Positions 49,661 through 55,525 of a stretch of 55,525 nt of DNA are shown piece by piece. A program made the translations under genes and the position numbers. The number at the start of each line of letters is the position of its first letter. The first letter of the stretch is position 1. The notes under the pieces were generated by a model, which was not told the DNA's origin, made no database searches, and saw only the letters and a list, made by a program, of their open reading frames with translations. The stretch is from Myxococcales bacterium (GTDB taxonomy: Bacteria; Myxococcota; Myxococcia; Myxococcales; Myxococcaceae): positions 1-55,525 of the forward strand of contig JAUXRI010000199.1 in the NCBI GenBank assembly GCA_030681895.1. The letters are read 5' to 3'.

Positions 49661-49855
49661 GACGTCAGCGGGAACACGCACTCGAACGAACGGCGACGTG
49701 ATGCTGAGCGCGACGGAAGGCGTGACGCGCTCGCTGAATGAAGTGGCCTCGGCATCGTGGAGACATGGCGCATGCTCCTCGCGCTCCTGCTCGGGCCCGT
49801 GAAGTTCACTCTTCGACGGCGACTCGGAGTGTGAAGTCCGACCCGCGAGCGCTCC

Positions 49856-50506
49856 TCAGACGGCCGGCGGAGGCGTCGCCTTGAACATCGGCCCTGACGC
49901 CGGGAACACCGCGCGCCCCGCCGCCGGGTTCACCAGCAACGCGAACGAGATGTAGAGCGCCAACAGCATCAACACGATGGTGGCCACGCCAATCACCATC
50001 GACAGCGCGCCGAAGCCGCCGGTGCCCGGGTCGGTGAAGTGGCGGCCGATGCGCGCGAGGTAGAGCACGTCGATGTCGACGAGGAAGAAGAAGAGCAGCT
50101 TCGAGAAGAAGCCGAACGCGTACGTCAGCACGATGAAGATGAGCAGGAACGTGAGGTCGACCGACAGCACCACGCTCGAGTCGACGCCGCGGCCGTGGCT
50201 GGCTTCGTCGAGCACGTACCAGTTGAAGACCCAGTTGAACGAGAACGTCGTCAGCAGCGTGCCGCCCAGCGTGTTCTTGTTCGCCAGCGACATCATGCCC
50301 GCAATGAATTGACAGCCCGCGCCGAACAGCAGGCAGAACCACGAGGCCGTCTTCATCATCGTGCCGATCTTCACCGGGTCGCTCGGCAGCCAGCCAAACG
50401 CGATGGGCACCAGCGCCGCACACCCGATGCTCAGGCCGAGGAGGCCCAGCGGGGTCGGCTCTCCGAACATCGGAGCTGGGGCGTTGGCAGTGGCAGGGGC
50501 GGACAT
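49856..50506 (-). CDS. GPR1/FUN34/YaaH-family acetate transporter
   Basis: A protein of 216 residues with six hydrophobic helices. The start MSAPATANAPAPMFGEPTPL leads into the family motif GEPTPLGLLGLSIGCAALVP (compare NPAPLGL). FWVL-type segments such as SFNWVFNWYVLDEASHGRGV and LYISFALLVNPAAGRAVFP are consistent with SatP-like acetate/succinate permeases. The start has AGGAG six bases upstream. The 210-base gap on its 3' side shows no gene. Confidence 0.8.
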   Translation of the reverse strand: MSAPATANAPAPMFGEPTPLGLLGLSIGCAALVPIAFGWLPSDPVKIGTMMKTASWFCLLFGAGCQFIAGMMSLANKNTLGGTLLTTFSFNWVFNWYVLDEASHGRGVDSSVVLSVDLTFLLIFIVLTYAFGFFSKLLFFFLVDIDVLYLARIGRHFTDPGTGGFGALSMVIGVATIVLMLLALYISFALLVNPAAGRAVFPASGPMFKATPPPAV

Positions 50507-50583
50507 GAGGACTCCTGGAAGCAGCGGTGAAAACCGACGCGCCCATACGGGAAATGGAGAGCCACGGGAAGCGCGTGGGTCGC

Positions 50584-51840
50584 TCAACCCTTGAGGAGGA
50601 AGAACGCCACCAGCCCGACGAGGATGACGGCGAGGAGCGCCCCAATCCACACCGCAGGGCCCGGGCCGGTCTGCACGCGAGGCTCGGAGAAGGTCTGCTC
50701 CGACGGCCTCGCGTCCATCGGGGCCTGCTCGTCGACCGTCACCGGCGAGTCGAGCTGCGTCTTCGCCATCACGCCGCTGCGAGCGCGGGCCCGCGCGCTC
50801 TTCGGCGGAAGCGGGACGTCGACACCTTCGAGCCCGAGCACGGTCGCCGCTTCGCGCGAGTCCTTCGGCGGCTCGACCTTCACCGTCTCTCGCGTCGCCG
50901 GCCTGGCCTTCGGGTCACCGACCGTCGCGGCCTCTTCGCGCGCGCGCAGCAGCCTCGCCACCTCACGCCGGGCCTGCTTCGCGGTCGGCCGCTTCGTGGG
51001 GTCCTTGTCGAGCAGCTCGTGCACCAGCGCCGCCACCTCGTCGTCGAGGTCGAGCACCACCTGCGTCAGCGGCCTGGGCGCTTTGGTGAGCTGCTGCTCG
51101 ATGACGCCCCACGCCGAGGTGCCTTCGAACGGCGGCCGGCCCGAGAGCAGCTCGTACGTCATGCAGCCGAGCGCGTAGAGGTCGACGGCCGGAGTGAGCT
51201 CGCCCTCCTTCGCCTGCTCCGGCGCCATGTACGACGGCGTGCCCACGATGCCCGAGCCACGCCCCGTCGCGTCGGCGAAGCGGGCCAGGCCGAAGTCGAG
51301 CAGCTTGGGGAAGACGCGGTTCTCGGCGAGCCGCTGCAGGAAGACGTTGCCCGGCTTCAGGTCGCGGTGAATGACGCCCGCCGCGTGCGCGGCCTCGAGC
51401 GGCGCCAACACGTCGTTGAGCACCCGCAGCGTCTCGAGCACGTCGAGCCGCCCCTTCGAGGCCAGGCGCGCGTCGAGCGGCTCGCCGTCGAGGAACTCCA
51501 TCACCAGGTAGGCGCGGCCGTCGGGCGCCTGCCCGAAGCCGATGACGTCGACGATGCCCGGGTGGTGCACCGCGTTGGCGACGCGCGCCTCTTCGAGCAA
51601 CCGCGAGCTGCCGCCCTGCGCTTCCGACGCCAGGCTGCCCTTGAGCACCTTGATGGCGACCTTCTTCTTGATGAGCGGCTGCTCGCCCCTGAAGACGATG
51701 CCCATGCCGCCGACCCCGACGATGTCGTCAAGGCGGTACTCCCCGAGCCGCTTCCCGAGGAGCGCGAGGTCAGCAGGGTCGAACGCGCTGCGGCGGAGCG
51801 CCGTCTTCGCGTTGCCTTCGCTGTCGTCGTCGACCCCCAT
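50584..51840 (-). CDS. Membrane-anchored serine/threonine protein kinase
   Basis: A protein of 418 residues. The kinase domain (about 34-310) has VGVGGMGIVFRG, VAIKVLKG (Lys64), VIHRDLKPGN (catalytic Asp160), LLDFGLARFA (DFG 182-184) and GTPSYMAPEQA. A Pro/Ala/Arg-rich linker of about 80 residues is followed by one C-terminal membrane helix (PAVWIGALLAVILVGLVAFF), so the kinase faces the cytosol with almost no outer domain. It is of the Hanks (PknB-like) type typical of Myxococcota. The ATG at 51840 is chosen because the 15 codons upstream are not kinase-like. It is divergent from the TPR-PEGA gene. Confidence 0.92.
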   Translation of the reverse strand: MGVDDDSEGNAKTALRRSAFDPADLALLGKRLGEYRLDDIVGVGGMGIVFRGEQPLIKKKVAIKVLKGSLASEAQGGSSRLLEEARVANAVHHPGIVDVIGFGQAPDGRAYLVMEFLDGEPLDARLASKGRLDVLETLRVLNDVLAPLEAAHAAGVIHRDLKPGNVFLQRLAENRVFPKLLDFGLARFADATGRGSGIVGTPSYMAPEQAKEGELTPAVDLYALGCMTYELLSGRPPFEGTSAWGVIEQQLTKAPRPLTQVVLDLDDEVAALVHELLDKDPTKRPTAKQARREVARLLRAREEAATVGDPKARPATRETVKVEPPKDSREAATVLGLEGVDVPLPPKSARARARSGVMAKTQLDSPVTVDEQAPMDARPSEQTFSEPRVQTGPGPAVWIGALLAVILVGLVAFFLLKG

Positions 51841-51938
51841 ACGGCGTCGACTCAACCACACCTGTGCAGGTGATCCTCGACTCAAAATGGGCCACCGGCT
51901 CCCACGCCGTCGGGCGATACGGCGGCACCTGGATTCGC

Positions 51939-51944
51939 TAGACT
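51939..51944 (+). promoter_or_regulatory. Putative -10 element for the TPR-PEGA/kinase operon
   Basis: TAGACT lies 29 bases before the ATG at 51974, giving a short leader that includes GGGGGC near the start. The hexamer matches others upstream of genes in this window. Confidence 0.35.
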
Positions 51945-51973
51945 TCGTCGTCTCAGTTCTTCCCGGGGGCGTG

Positions 51974-52936
51974 ATGGCTCAGTGGATCAACCGCACCGCA
52001 CTCGTTGCCATGGTGTGCACCTCGGCGCTGCTCGGTGCCTCCGTCGCGCTCGCCGAAGACACCACGAAGGCGCGCGACGCGTTCCTCAAGGCGCAGACCC
52101 TGTACTCGGCGGGCAAGTACAAAGAGGCGCTCACGAAGTTCGAAGAGTCGCTCGCCGCGAAGCCGCACCCGTCGACCATCTTCAACATCGCGCGCTGCCA
52201 GGACCAGCTCGGCGACCTCGTGCACGCCATGACCTCGTACAAGGAGTACCTGCGCCTCTCTCCCCAGGCGACCGACGCCGATGAGGTGGTGAAGGCCATC
52301 GCCAGCATCGAAGGCCGGCTGCAGGCGGCGGGCACCCAGCATCTGCTCGTGTACGTCGAGCCGGCGAGCGCGCGCGTCACGGTGGACGGCAAGGACATCG
52401 GCGCATCTCCCGCGTCGACGACGCTCGCGCCCGGCAGCCACGCGGTGTCCATCTCGGCGCCCGGCTTCGACCGCTACGAGCGCAGCTTCGCGATGAGCGC
52501 CAGCCGCTCGACCGAGTTCACCGTCTCACTCCGCGCCTCCACCACGCCCGTGCAGCCAGCCGTGAAGGTCGAGCCGGTGAAAGCCACCGAGCCAGTGAAG
52601 GTCGCCGCCACCGACACGCCGACGACGGCCATCCTCACGCCAGCGACGTCGACGGAGCTGCGCGACGACCTCGCGCCGGCTCCGAAGCGCCGGGTCTTCA
52701 CGTGGGTCGCGGCGGGCACCGCAGGCGTCGCGGCGGGCCTGGGCGTCGTCTTCGCCGTCATGATGAAGAACAACGAGACGGCGCTGAAGATGCTGGACTC
52801 GGACCGAACGCGCGCGCAGGCCAACGCCCTGTATAGCGGCGCCTTCACCATGGGCACGGCGGCCACCATCTCGTTCATCACCGCGGGCGTCTCCGCAGCT
52901 GCGGCGGTGCTGCTCTTCTTCATCGAGGGTGCGTGA
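51974..52936 (+). CDS. Exported TPR-PEGA domain protein
   Basis: A protein of 320 residues. The signal peptide (MAQWINRTALVAMVCTSALL then GASVALA) is followed by TPR-like helices (AQTLYSAGKYKEALTKFEES, IARCQDQLGDLVHAMTSYKE). A PEGA domain comes next (LVYVEPASARVTVDGKDIGA, LAPGSHAVSISAPGFD), then a Lys/Glu/Pro/Val linker and two C-terminal hydrophobic segments. TPR/PEGA proteins in Myxococcota are often partners of the surface or of kinases. The GTGA overlap with the next gene ties it to the FHA kinase. Confidence 0.85.
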   Translation: MAQWINRTALVAMVCTSALLGASVALAEDTTKARDAFLKAQTLYSAGKYKEALTKFEESLAAKPHPSTIFNIARCQDQLGDLVHAMTSYKEYLRLSPQATDADEVVKAIASIEGRLQAAGTQHLLVYVEPASARVTVDGKDIGASPASTTLAPGSHAVSISAPGFDRYERSFAMSASRSTEFTVSLRASTTPVQPAVKVEPVKATEPVKVAATDTPTTAILTPATSTELRDDLAPAPKRRVFTWVAAGTAGVAAGLGVVFAVMMKNNETALKMLDSDRTRAQANALYSGAFTMGTAATISFITAGVSAAAAVLLFFIEGA

Positions 52937-55071
52937 CGCTCCCGTTCGAGTTCATCGTTCGAGAGGGGCCCGAGCGAGGGCAGCGCATTCCGCTGCCGGC
53001 CGAGCGCTTCTCCATCGGCGCGGCCGAGAGCTGCGCGCTGCGCTTCCCCGCCAACATGGTGCGCGACGTCCACGCCGAAGTGGCGCGTGAAGAGGGCGGC
53101 AGCTTCGAGGTCGAAGACCGTACTGGTGCGAGCCTCGTGTGGGTCGACGGTCAGGTGGTGAAGAAGGCGCCGCTGTACTCGGGCTCGGTGGTGCGCCTGG
53201 GCCGCGTCGAGCTGCTCTTCGTCTCGCTGGAAGACACCGCGGCCTTCGAGCCCACCATCGACCGGCCGCCGAACGCGTCAGGGAGCGGGGTTCAGCAGGC
53301 CGCGGGAATGCGCTTCAACTCGAGCCCCTCGAATGACAACGGTCTGGCGGCCCTGCGCGCCACGCCGCTGGGCCGGCCGGTCGAGCCGGGGCCTTCGTCG
53401 CCGCTCGAGTCGTCGCCGAGCTCGCCCTCGGGCCGCTTCAACACCGGCGACGTCATCGAAGGCCGCTACCGCGTCACCTCGCGCATCGCCGCCGGCGGCA
53501 TGGGAGAGGTCTACAAGGTCGAGCACGTCGAGCTCGGCAAACCGCTGGCGATGAAGGTGATGCTCCCGGGCCTCAACGCCGACCAGGAGTTCATCAACCG
53601 GTTCAAGATTGAAGCGGTCGCCGCCAGCCGCATCGGCCACCAGAACATCATCGACATCTCGGACTTCGGGCGCACCGGCGACGGGCGCTTCTTCTTCGTC
53701 ATGGAGTTCCTCGACGGCATGACGCTGTCGAGTCTGGTCCACCGGCAGGGCCAGCAATCGCCCGGCCGCGCGGTGAGCCTCGTCCTGCAGGTGGCGCGCG
53801 CGCTCGCCGCTGCGCACGAGCTGCACATCGTTCACCGCGACCTCAAGCCCGACAACGTGATGGTGATGCAGCGCCCGGGCAACCCCGACCTCGTGAAGGT
53901 GCTCGACTTCGGCGTCGCGCGTGTGCAGGTCGACAACGAGAGCATCGGCCAGACGGCCGCCGGCATCGTGGTGGGCACGCCGCAGTACATGTCGCCCGAG
54001 CAGGCCAAGGCCATCGTCGTCGACGTGCGCAGCGACATCTATTCGCTGGGCCTCATCCTCCACGAGCTGATGACAGGCAAGCCGGCCTTCACCGGCGAGA
54101 CGCCGCCCATCGTGATGGTGAAGCAGGTGACCGAGCCGCCGCCGCCGCTCCCGGACTGGGTGCCCGAGGACCTGAAGGACCTCGTCTTCGACATGCTCGA
54201 GAAGGACCCGGCGGACCGGCCGCAGCAGATGAAGGAGGTCGTGCAGACGCTCGACGGGCTCCACCGCACGCTCAAGACGAACGACTTCCAGCTCCCGTCG
54301 TCGACTGCGCCGACGAAGGAGCACGGCCGCACGCCGACGCCCGCGCCGCCGCGGTCAGGCAAGCGCGCTGCGCCGACGCCGGCCCGCGGCCCGACCCCCA
54401 CGCGCATTCCGTCGGGTGGCCGCGGCTCACCAGCGAGTGTGTCGGGGAAGAACGCGCCCCTGGTGGTCGAGCGGCTCGAAGACCCCGAGAAGAACTCCGC
54501 GACGCTCGCGCGCGCCGAAGCACCCGTCTTCGAGGCCGAGTCGTCGAACCCCGCCCTCGACGTGTTGCCGAGAGCCTCACGCGCTCCGCTCTTCATCGGC
54601 GCGGCGCTGGTGGCGGTGTTGGTGGCGGGCGGCGCGTTCGTGCTGAGCCCGTCGTTCACCACCGTCGAGCCCGTCGTGCAGGTCATTCAGCCGGAGCCCC
54701 TCGACCCGGTGAAGCCCCCAGTCGTCGAGCCGCCCGCCGCGCCCGCCACGCTCCCGCTTCGCATCGAGTCGGTGCCGCCGAACGCCGAGGTGCTGGTGGG
54801 TGGCGTGCTGCTCGGCAACACGCCGCTCACGCTCGAGCGCAAGGCGGGCGACATCGTCGAGGTGCAGGTGGTGATGACGGGGTTCCAGCCAGCCACCCGC
54901 AAGCTGCAGTGGTCGGCGGGCCTGGCCTCGGTGTCGCTGACGCTGGAGCCAGTCAGGGTCGCGCCGAAGCCTCGCGTGGAACCCAGGACCGATGTCGTGC
55001 CTTCGAAGAACTCGAGGCCGCCGCCGGCGCTCAAGCCGCCGCCTGACGACCTCAAGCCGCTCTCGTTCTGA
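52933..55071 (+). CDS. Serine/threonine protein kinase with degenerate FHA and PEGA domains
   Basis: A protein of 712 residues. Residues 1-100 have an FHA fold (FSIGAAESCALRFPANMVRD and VHAEVAREEGGSFEVEDRTG) but lack the usual GR and S/T-R-H phosphothreonine-binding residues. The kinase domain (about 178-435) has AAGGMGEVYKVE, LAMKVM (Lys208), IVHRDLKPDN (Asp303) and LDFGVAR (325-327). A Pro/Ala/Thr/Arg-rich linker, a membrane helix (LFIGAALVAVLVAGGAFVL) and an outer PEGA-like domain (RIESVPPNAEVLVGGVLL) follow. The GTG start overlaps the TPR-PEGA stop. It should signal between envelope and cytosol. Confidence 0.92.
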   Translation: MTLPFEFIVREGPERGQRIPLPAERFSIGAAESCALRFPANMVRDVHAEVAREEGGSFEVEDRTGASLVWVDGQVVKKAPLYSGSVVRLGRVELLFVSLEDTAAFEPTIDRPPNASGSGVQQAAGMRFNSSPSNDNGLAALRATPLGRPVEPGPSSPLESSPSSPSGRFNTGDVIEGRYRVTSRIAAGGMGEVYKVEHVELGKPLAMKVMLPGLNADQEFINRFKIEAVAASRIGHQNIIDISDFGRTGDGRFFFVMEFLDGMTLSSLVHRQGQQSPGRAVSLVLQVARALAAAHELHIVHRDLKPDNVMVMQRPGNPDLVKVLDFGVARVQVDNESIGQTAAGIVVGTPQYMSPEQAKAIVVDVRSDIYSLGLILHELMTGKPAFTGETPPIVMVKQVTEPPPPLPDWVPEDLKDLVFDMLEKDPADRPQQMKEVVQTLDGLHRTLKTNDFQLPSSTAPTKEHGRTPTPAPPRSGKRAAPTPARGPTPTRIPSGGRGSPASVSGKNAPLVVERLEDPEKNSATLARAEAPVFEAESSNPALDVLPRASRAPLFIGAALVAVLVAGGAFVLSPSFTTVEPVVQVIQPEPLDPVKPPVVEPPAAPATLPLRIESVPPNAEVLVGGVLLGNTPLTLERKAGDIVEVQVVMTGFQPATRKLQWSAGLASVSLTLEPVRVAPKPRVEPRTDVVPSKNSRPPPALKPPPDDLKPLSF

Positions 55072-55525
55072 TGAGGTGTGCCGTGCGTCGTTCTCACATC
55101 GTCGTGGTGGTGATGCTCGCCGCGTGCGTTCCGCAGGTGACCGAGCTCCCGTGCACGAAGGATGAAAACTGTCCCGGCGTGGCGGTGTGCCTGTGCGACG
55201 TCTGCGTCGAGCCTGATGCCGGTCGCCCCGCAGGATGCGGCGTCGGCGGTGGCTCGGCAGGTGGGAGCAGCGGTGGCAATGCCGGCGGCTCGGCGACGGG
55301 CGGCGGCATCGTCGGTGGTGGAACGGCAGGCGGCTCGGCGACGGGCGGTGGCCTCGTCGGTGGTGGAACGGCAGGCGGCTCGGCGACGGGCGGCGGCATC
55401 GTCGGTGGTGGAACGGCAGGTGGCTCGGCGACGGGCGGCGGCATCGTCGGTGGTGGAACGGCAGGTGGCTCGGCGACGGGCGGCGGCCTCGTCGGTGGTG
55501 GAACGGCAGGCGGCTCGGCCACGGG
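55071..55525 (+). CDS. Gly-rich lipoprotein, cut by the window end
   Basis: At least 151 residues; the 3' end lies outside the window. The ATG at 55071 shares its A with the kinase stop. The N terminus (MRCAVRRSHIVVVVMLAACV) is a lipoprotein signal with Cys after LAA. A short Cys-rich stretch (PCTKDENCPGVAVCLCDVC) leads into a 15-residue GGSATGGGIVGGGTA repeat. It resembles the other secreted repeat lipoproteins here and is coupled to the FHA kinase gene, so it may be part of the same surface module. Function unknown. Confidence 0.8.
   Translation, partial: MRCAVRRSHIVVVVMLAACVPQVTELPCTKDENCPGVAVCLCDVCVEPDAGRPAGCGVGGGSAGGSSGGNAGGSATGGGIVGGGTAGGSATGGGLVGGGTAGGSATGGGIVGGGTAGGSATGGGIVGGGTAGGSATGGGLVGGGTAGGSAT
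55284..55525 (+). repeat. In-frame 45-bp tandem repeat running off the window end
   Basis: Units starting GGCGGCTCGG or GGTGGCTCGG lie at 55284, 55329, 55374, 55419, 55464 and 55509, exactly 45 bp apart (five full copies and a partial one). They differ mainly by an Ile/Leu swap (GGCATC or GGCCTC). The unit length equals that of the repeat at 8771-9000, although the sequences differ. Confidence 0.92.

Noticed and set aside
50527..51873. Plus-strand open frame of about 450 codons opposite the protein kinase gene
   Set aside because: Arg/His/Leu-rich without motifs; the minus strand encodes an intact kinase.
55284..55525. CRISPR array
   Set aside because: The 45-bp units are directly adjacent without unique spacers and encode an in-frame Gly-rich protein repeat; the same holds at 8771-9000.
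1..55525. tRNA or rRNA genes
   Set aside because: No tRNA T-loop (GGTTCGAATCC-like) with matching acceptor arms and no rRNA-like stretch was found by eye; a covariance-model scan would settle this.

Overview
The window looks like chromosomal DNA from a member of the Myxococcota, probably close to the Myxococcaceae/Archangiaceae group. The evidence is the very high GC content, the serine/threonine protein kinases, the cysteine-rich lipoproteins with Gly-Gly-Ser or Asp-Ala-Gly spacer tracts, the MopE-type repeats, and at least two proteins ending in a MYXO-CTERM-like tail (Gly-Cys motif, hydrophobic helix, Arg-rich end). I found no rRNA, tRNA, CRISPR array, insertion sequence or prophage. Genes are packed tightly, many start codons overlap the previous stop (TGATG, ATGA, GTGA), and several starts appear leaderless.

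Layout. 1-5.5 kb holds the tail of an unknown gene, an FBP-type zinc-finger protein, a SpoIID/LytB protein, a rifampin ADP-ribosyltransferase (Arr), a probable structured small RNA with its own terminator, a YheT-type hydrolase, and DUF2330 and DUF952 proteins. 5.5-9.3 kb is one giant repeat lipoprotein followed by a decayed copy of the DUF2330/DUF952 junction. 9.3-12.2 kb is an operon of a GT2 glycosyltransferase, a zinc-ribbon methyltransferase and a sirtuin-like protein. 12.2-16.2 kb carries DUF2141, an M23 peptidase and a MopE-repeat lipoprotein. 16.2-19.6 kb carries a membrane protein, an APH-fold kinase and a HopA1-like protein; the last two resemble the kinase/lyase pair of class V lanthipeptide and thioviridamide pathways. 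19.7-24 kb has a ferritin-like protein, an unknown lipoprotein, and a MarR regulator coupled to a carotenoid oxygenase. 24-27 kb has a PH-domain protein, DnaN and an RsuA-family pseudouridine synthase. 27-28.2 kb is a less GC-rich patch with a HEPN/Abi-like gene. 28.4-34 kb has a gluzincin protease, a two-gene unknown cassette, a GNAT, a Kir-type channel, a DprE1-like oxidase and an EVE-domain protein.

34-41.7 kb (minus strand) is a metal-efflux operon: ECF sigma factor, Cys-rich multi-TM protein, a second copy of that protein fused in frame to a TolC-type outer-membrane factor, a CusB-like adaptor with two metal-binding modules, and a CusA-type RND pump. The sigma factor and its membrane partner probably sense metal and switch the pump on. 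41.8-47.6 kb is mostly secreted Cys-rich proteins and small coiled-coil or membrane proteins. 47.6-48.4 kb is a TacAT-type toxin-antitoxin operon with a palindromic operator. 48.4-55.5 kb has a DUF2236/MpaB protein, a GPR1/FUN34/YaaH transporter, two membrane-anchored protein kinases (one with a degenerate FHA domain, coupled to a TPR-PEGA protein) and a Gly-rich lipoprotein cut by the window end.

Most worth following up are the HopA1/APH pair, the six-TM/TolC fusion, the sirtuin-like glycan-operon protein, the structured RNA at about 2.34-2.46 kb and the HEPN-like gene. All family assignments come from motif recognition by eye; no database search was run.
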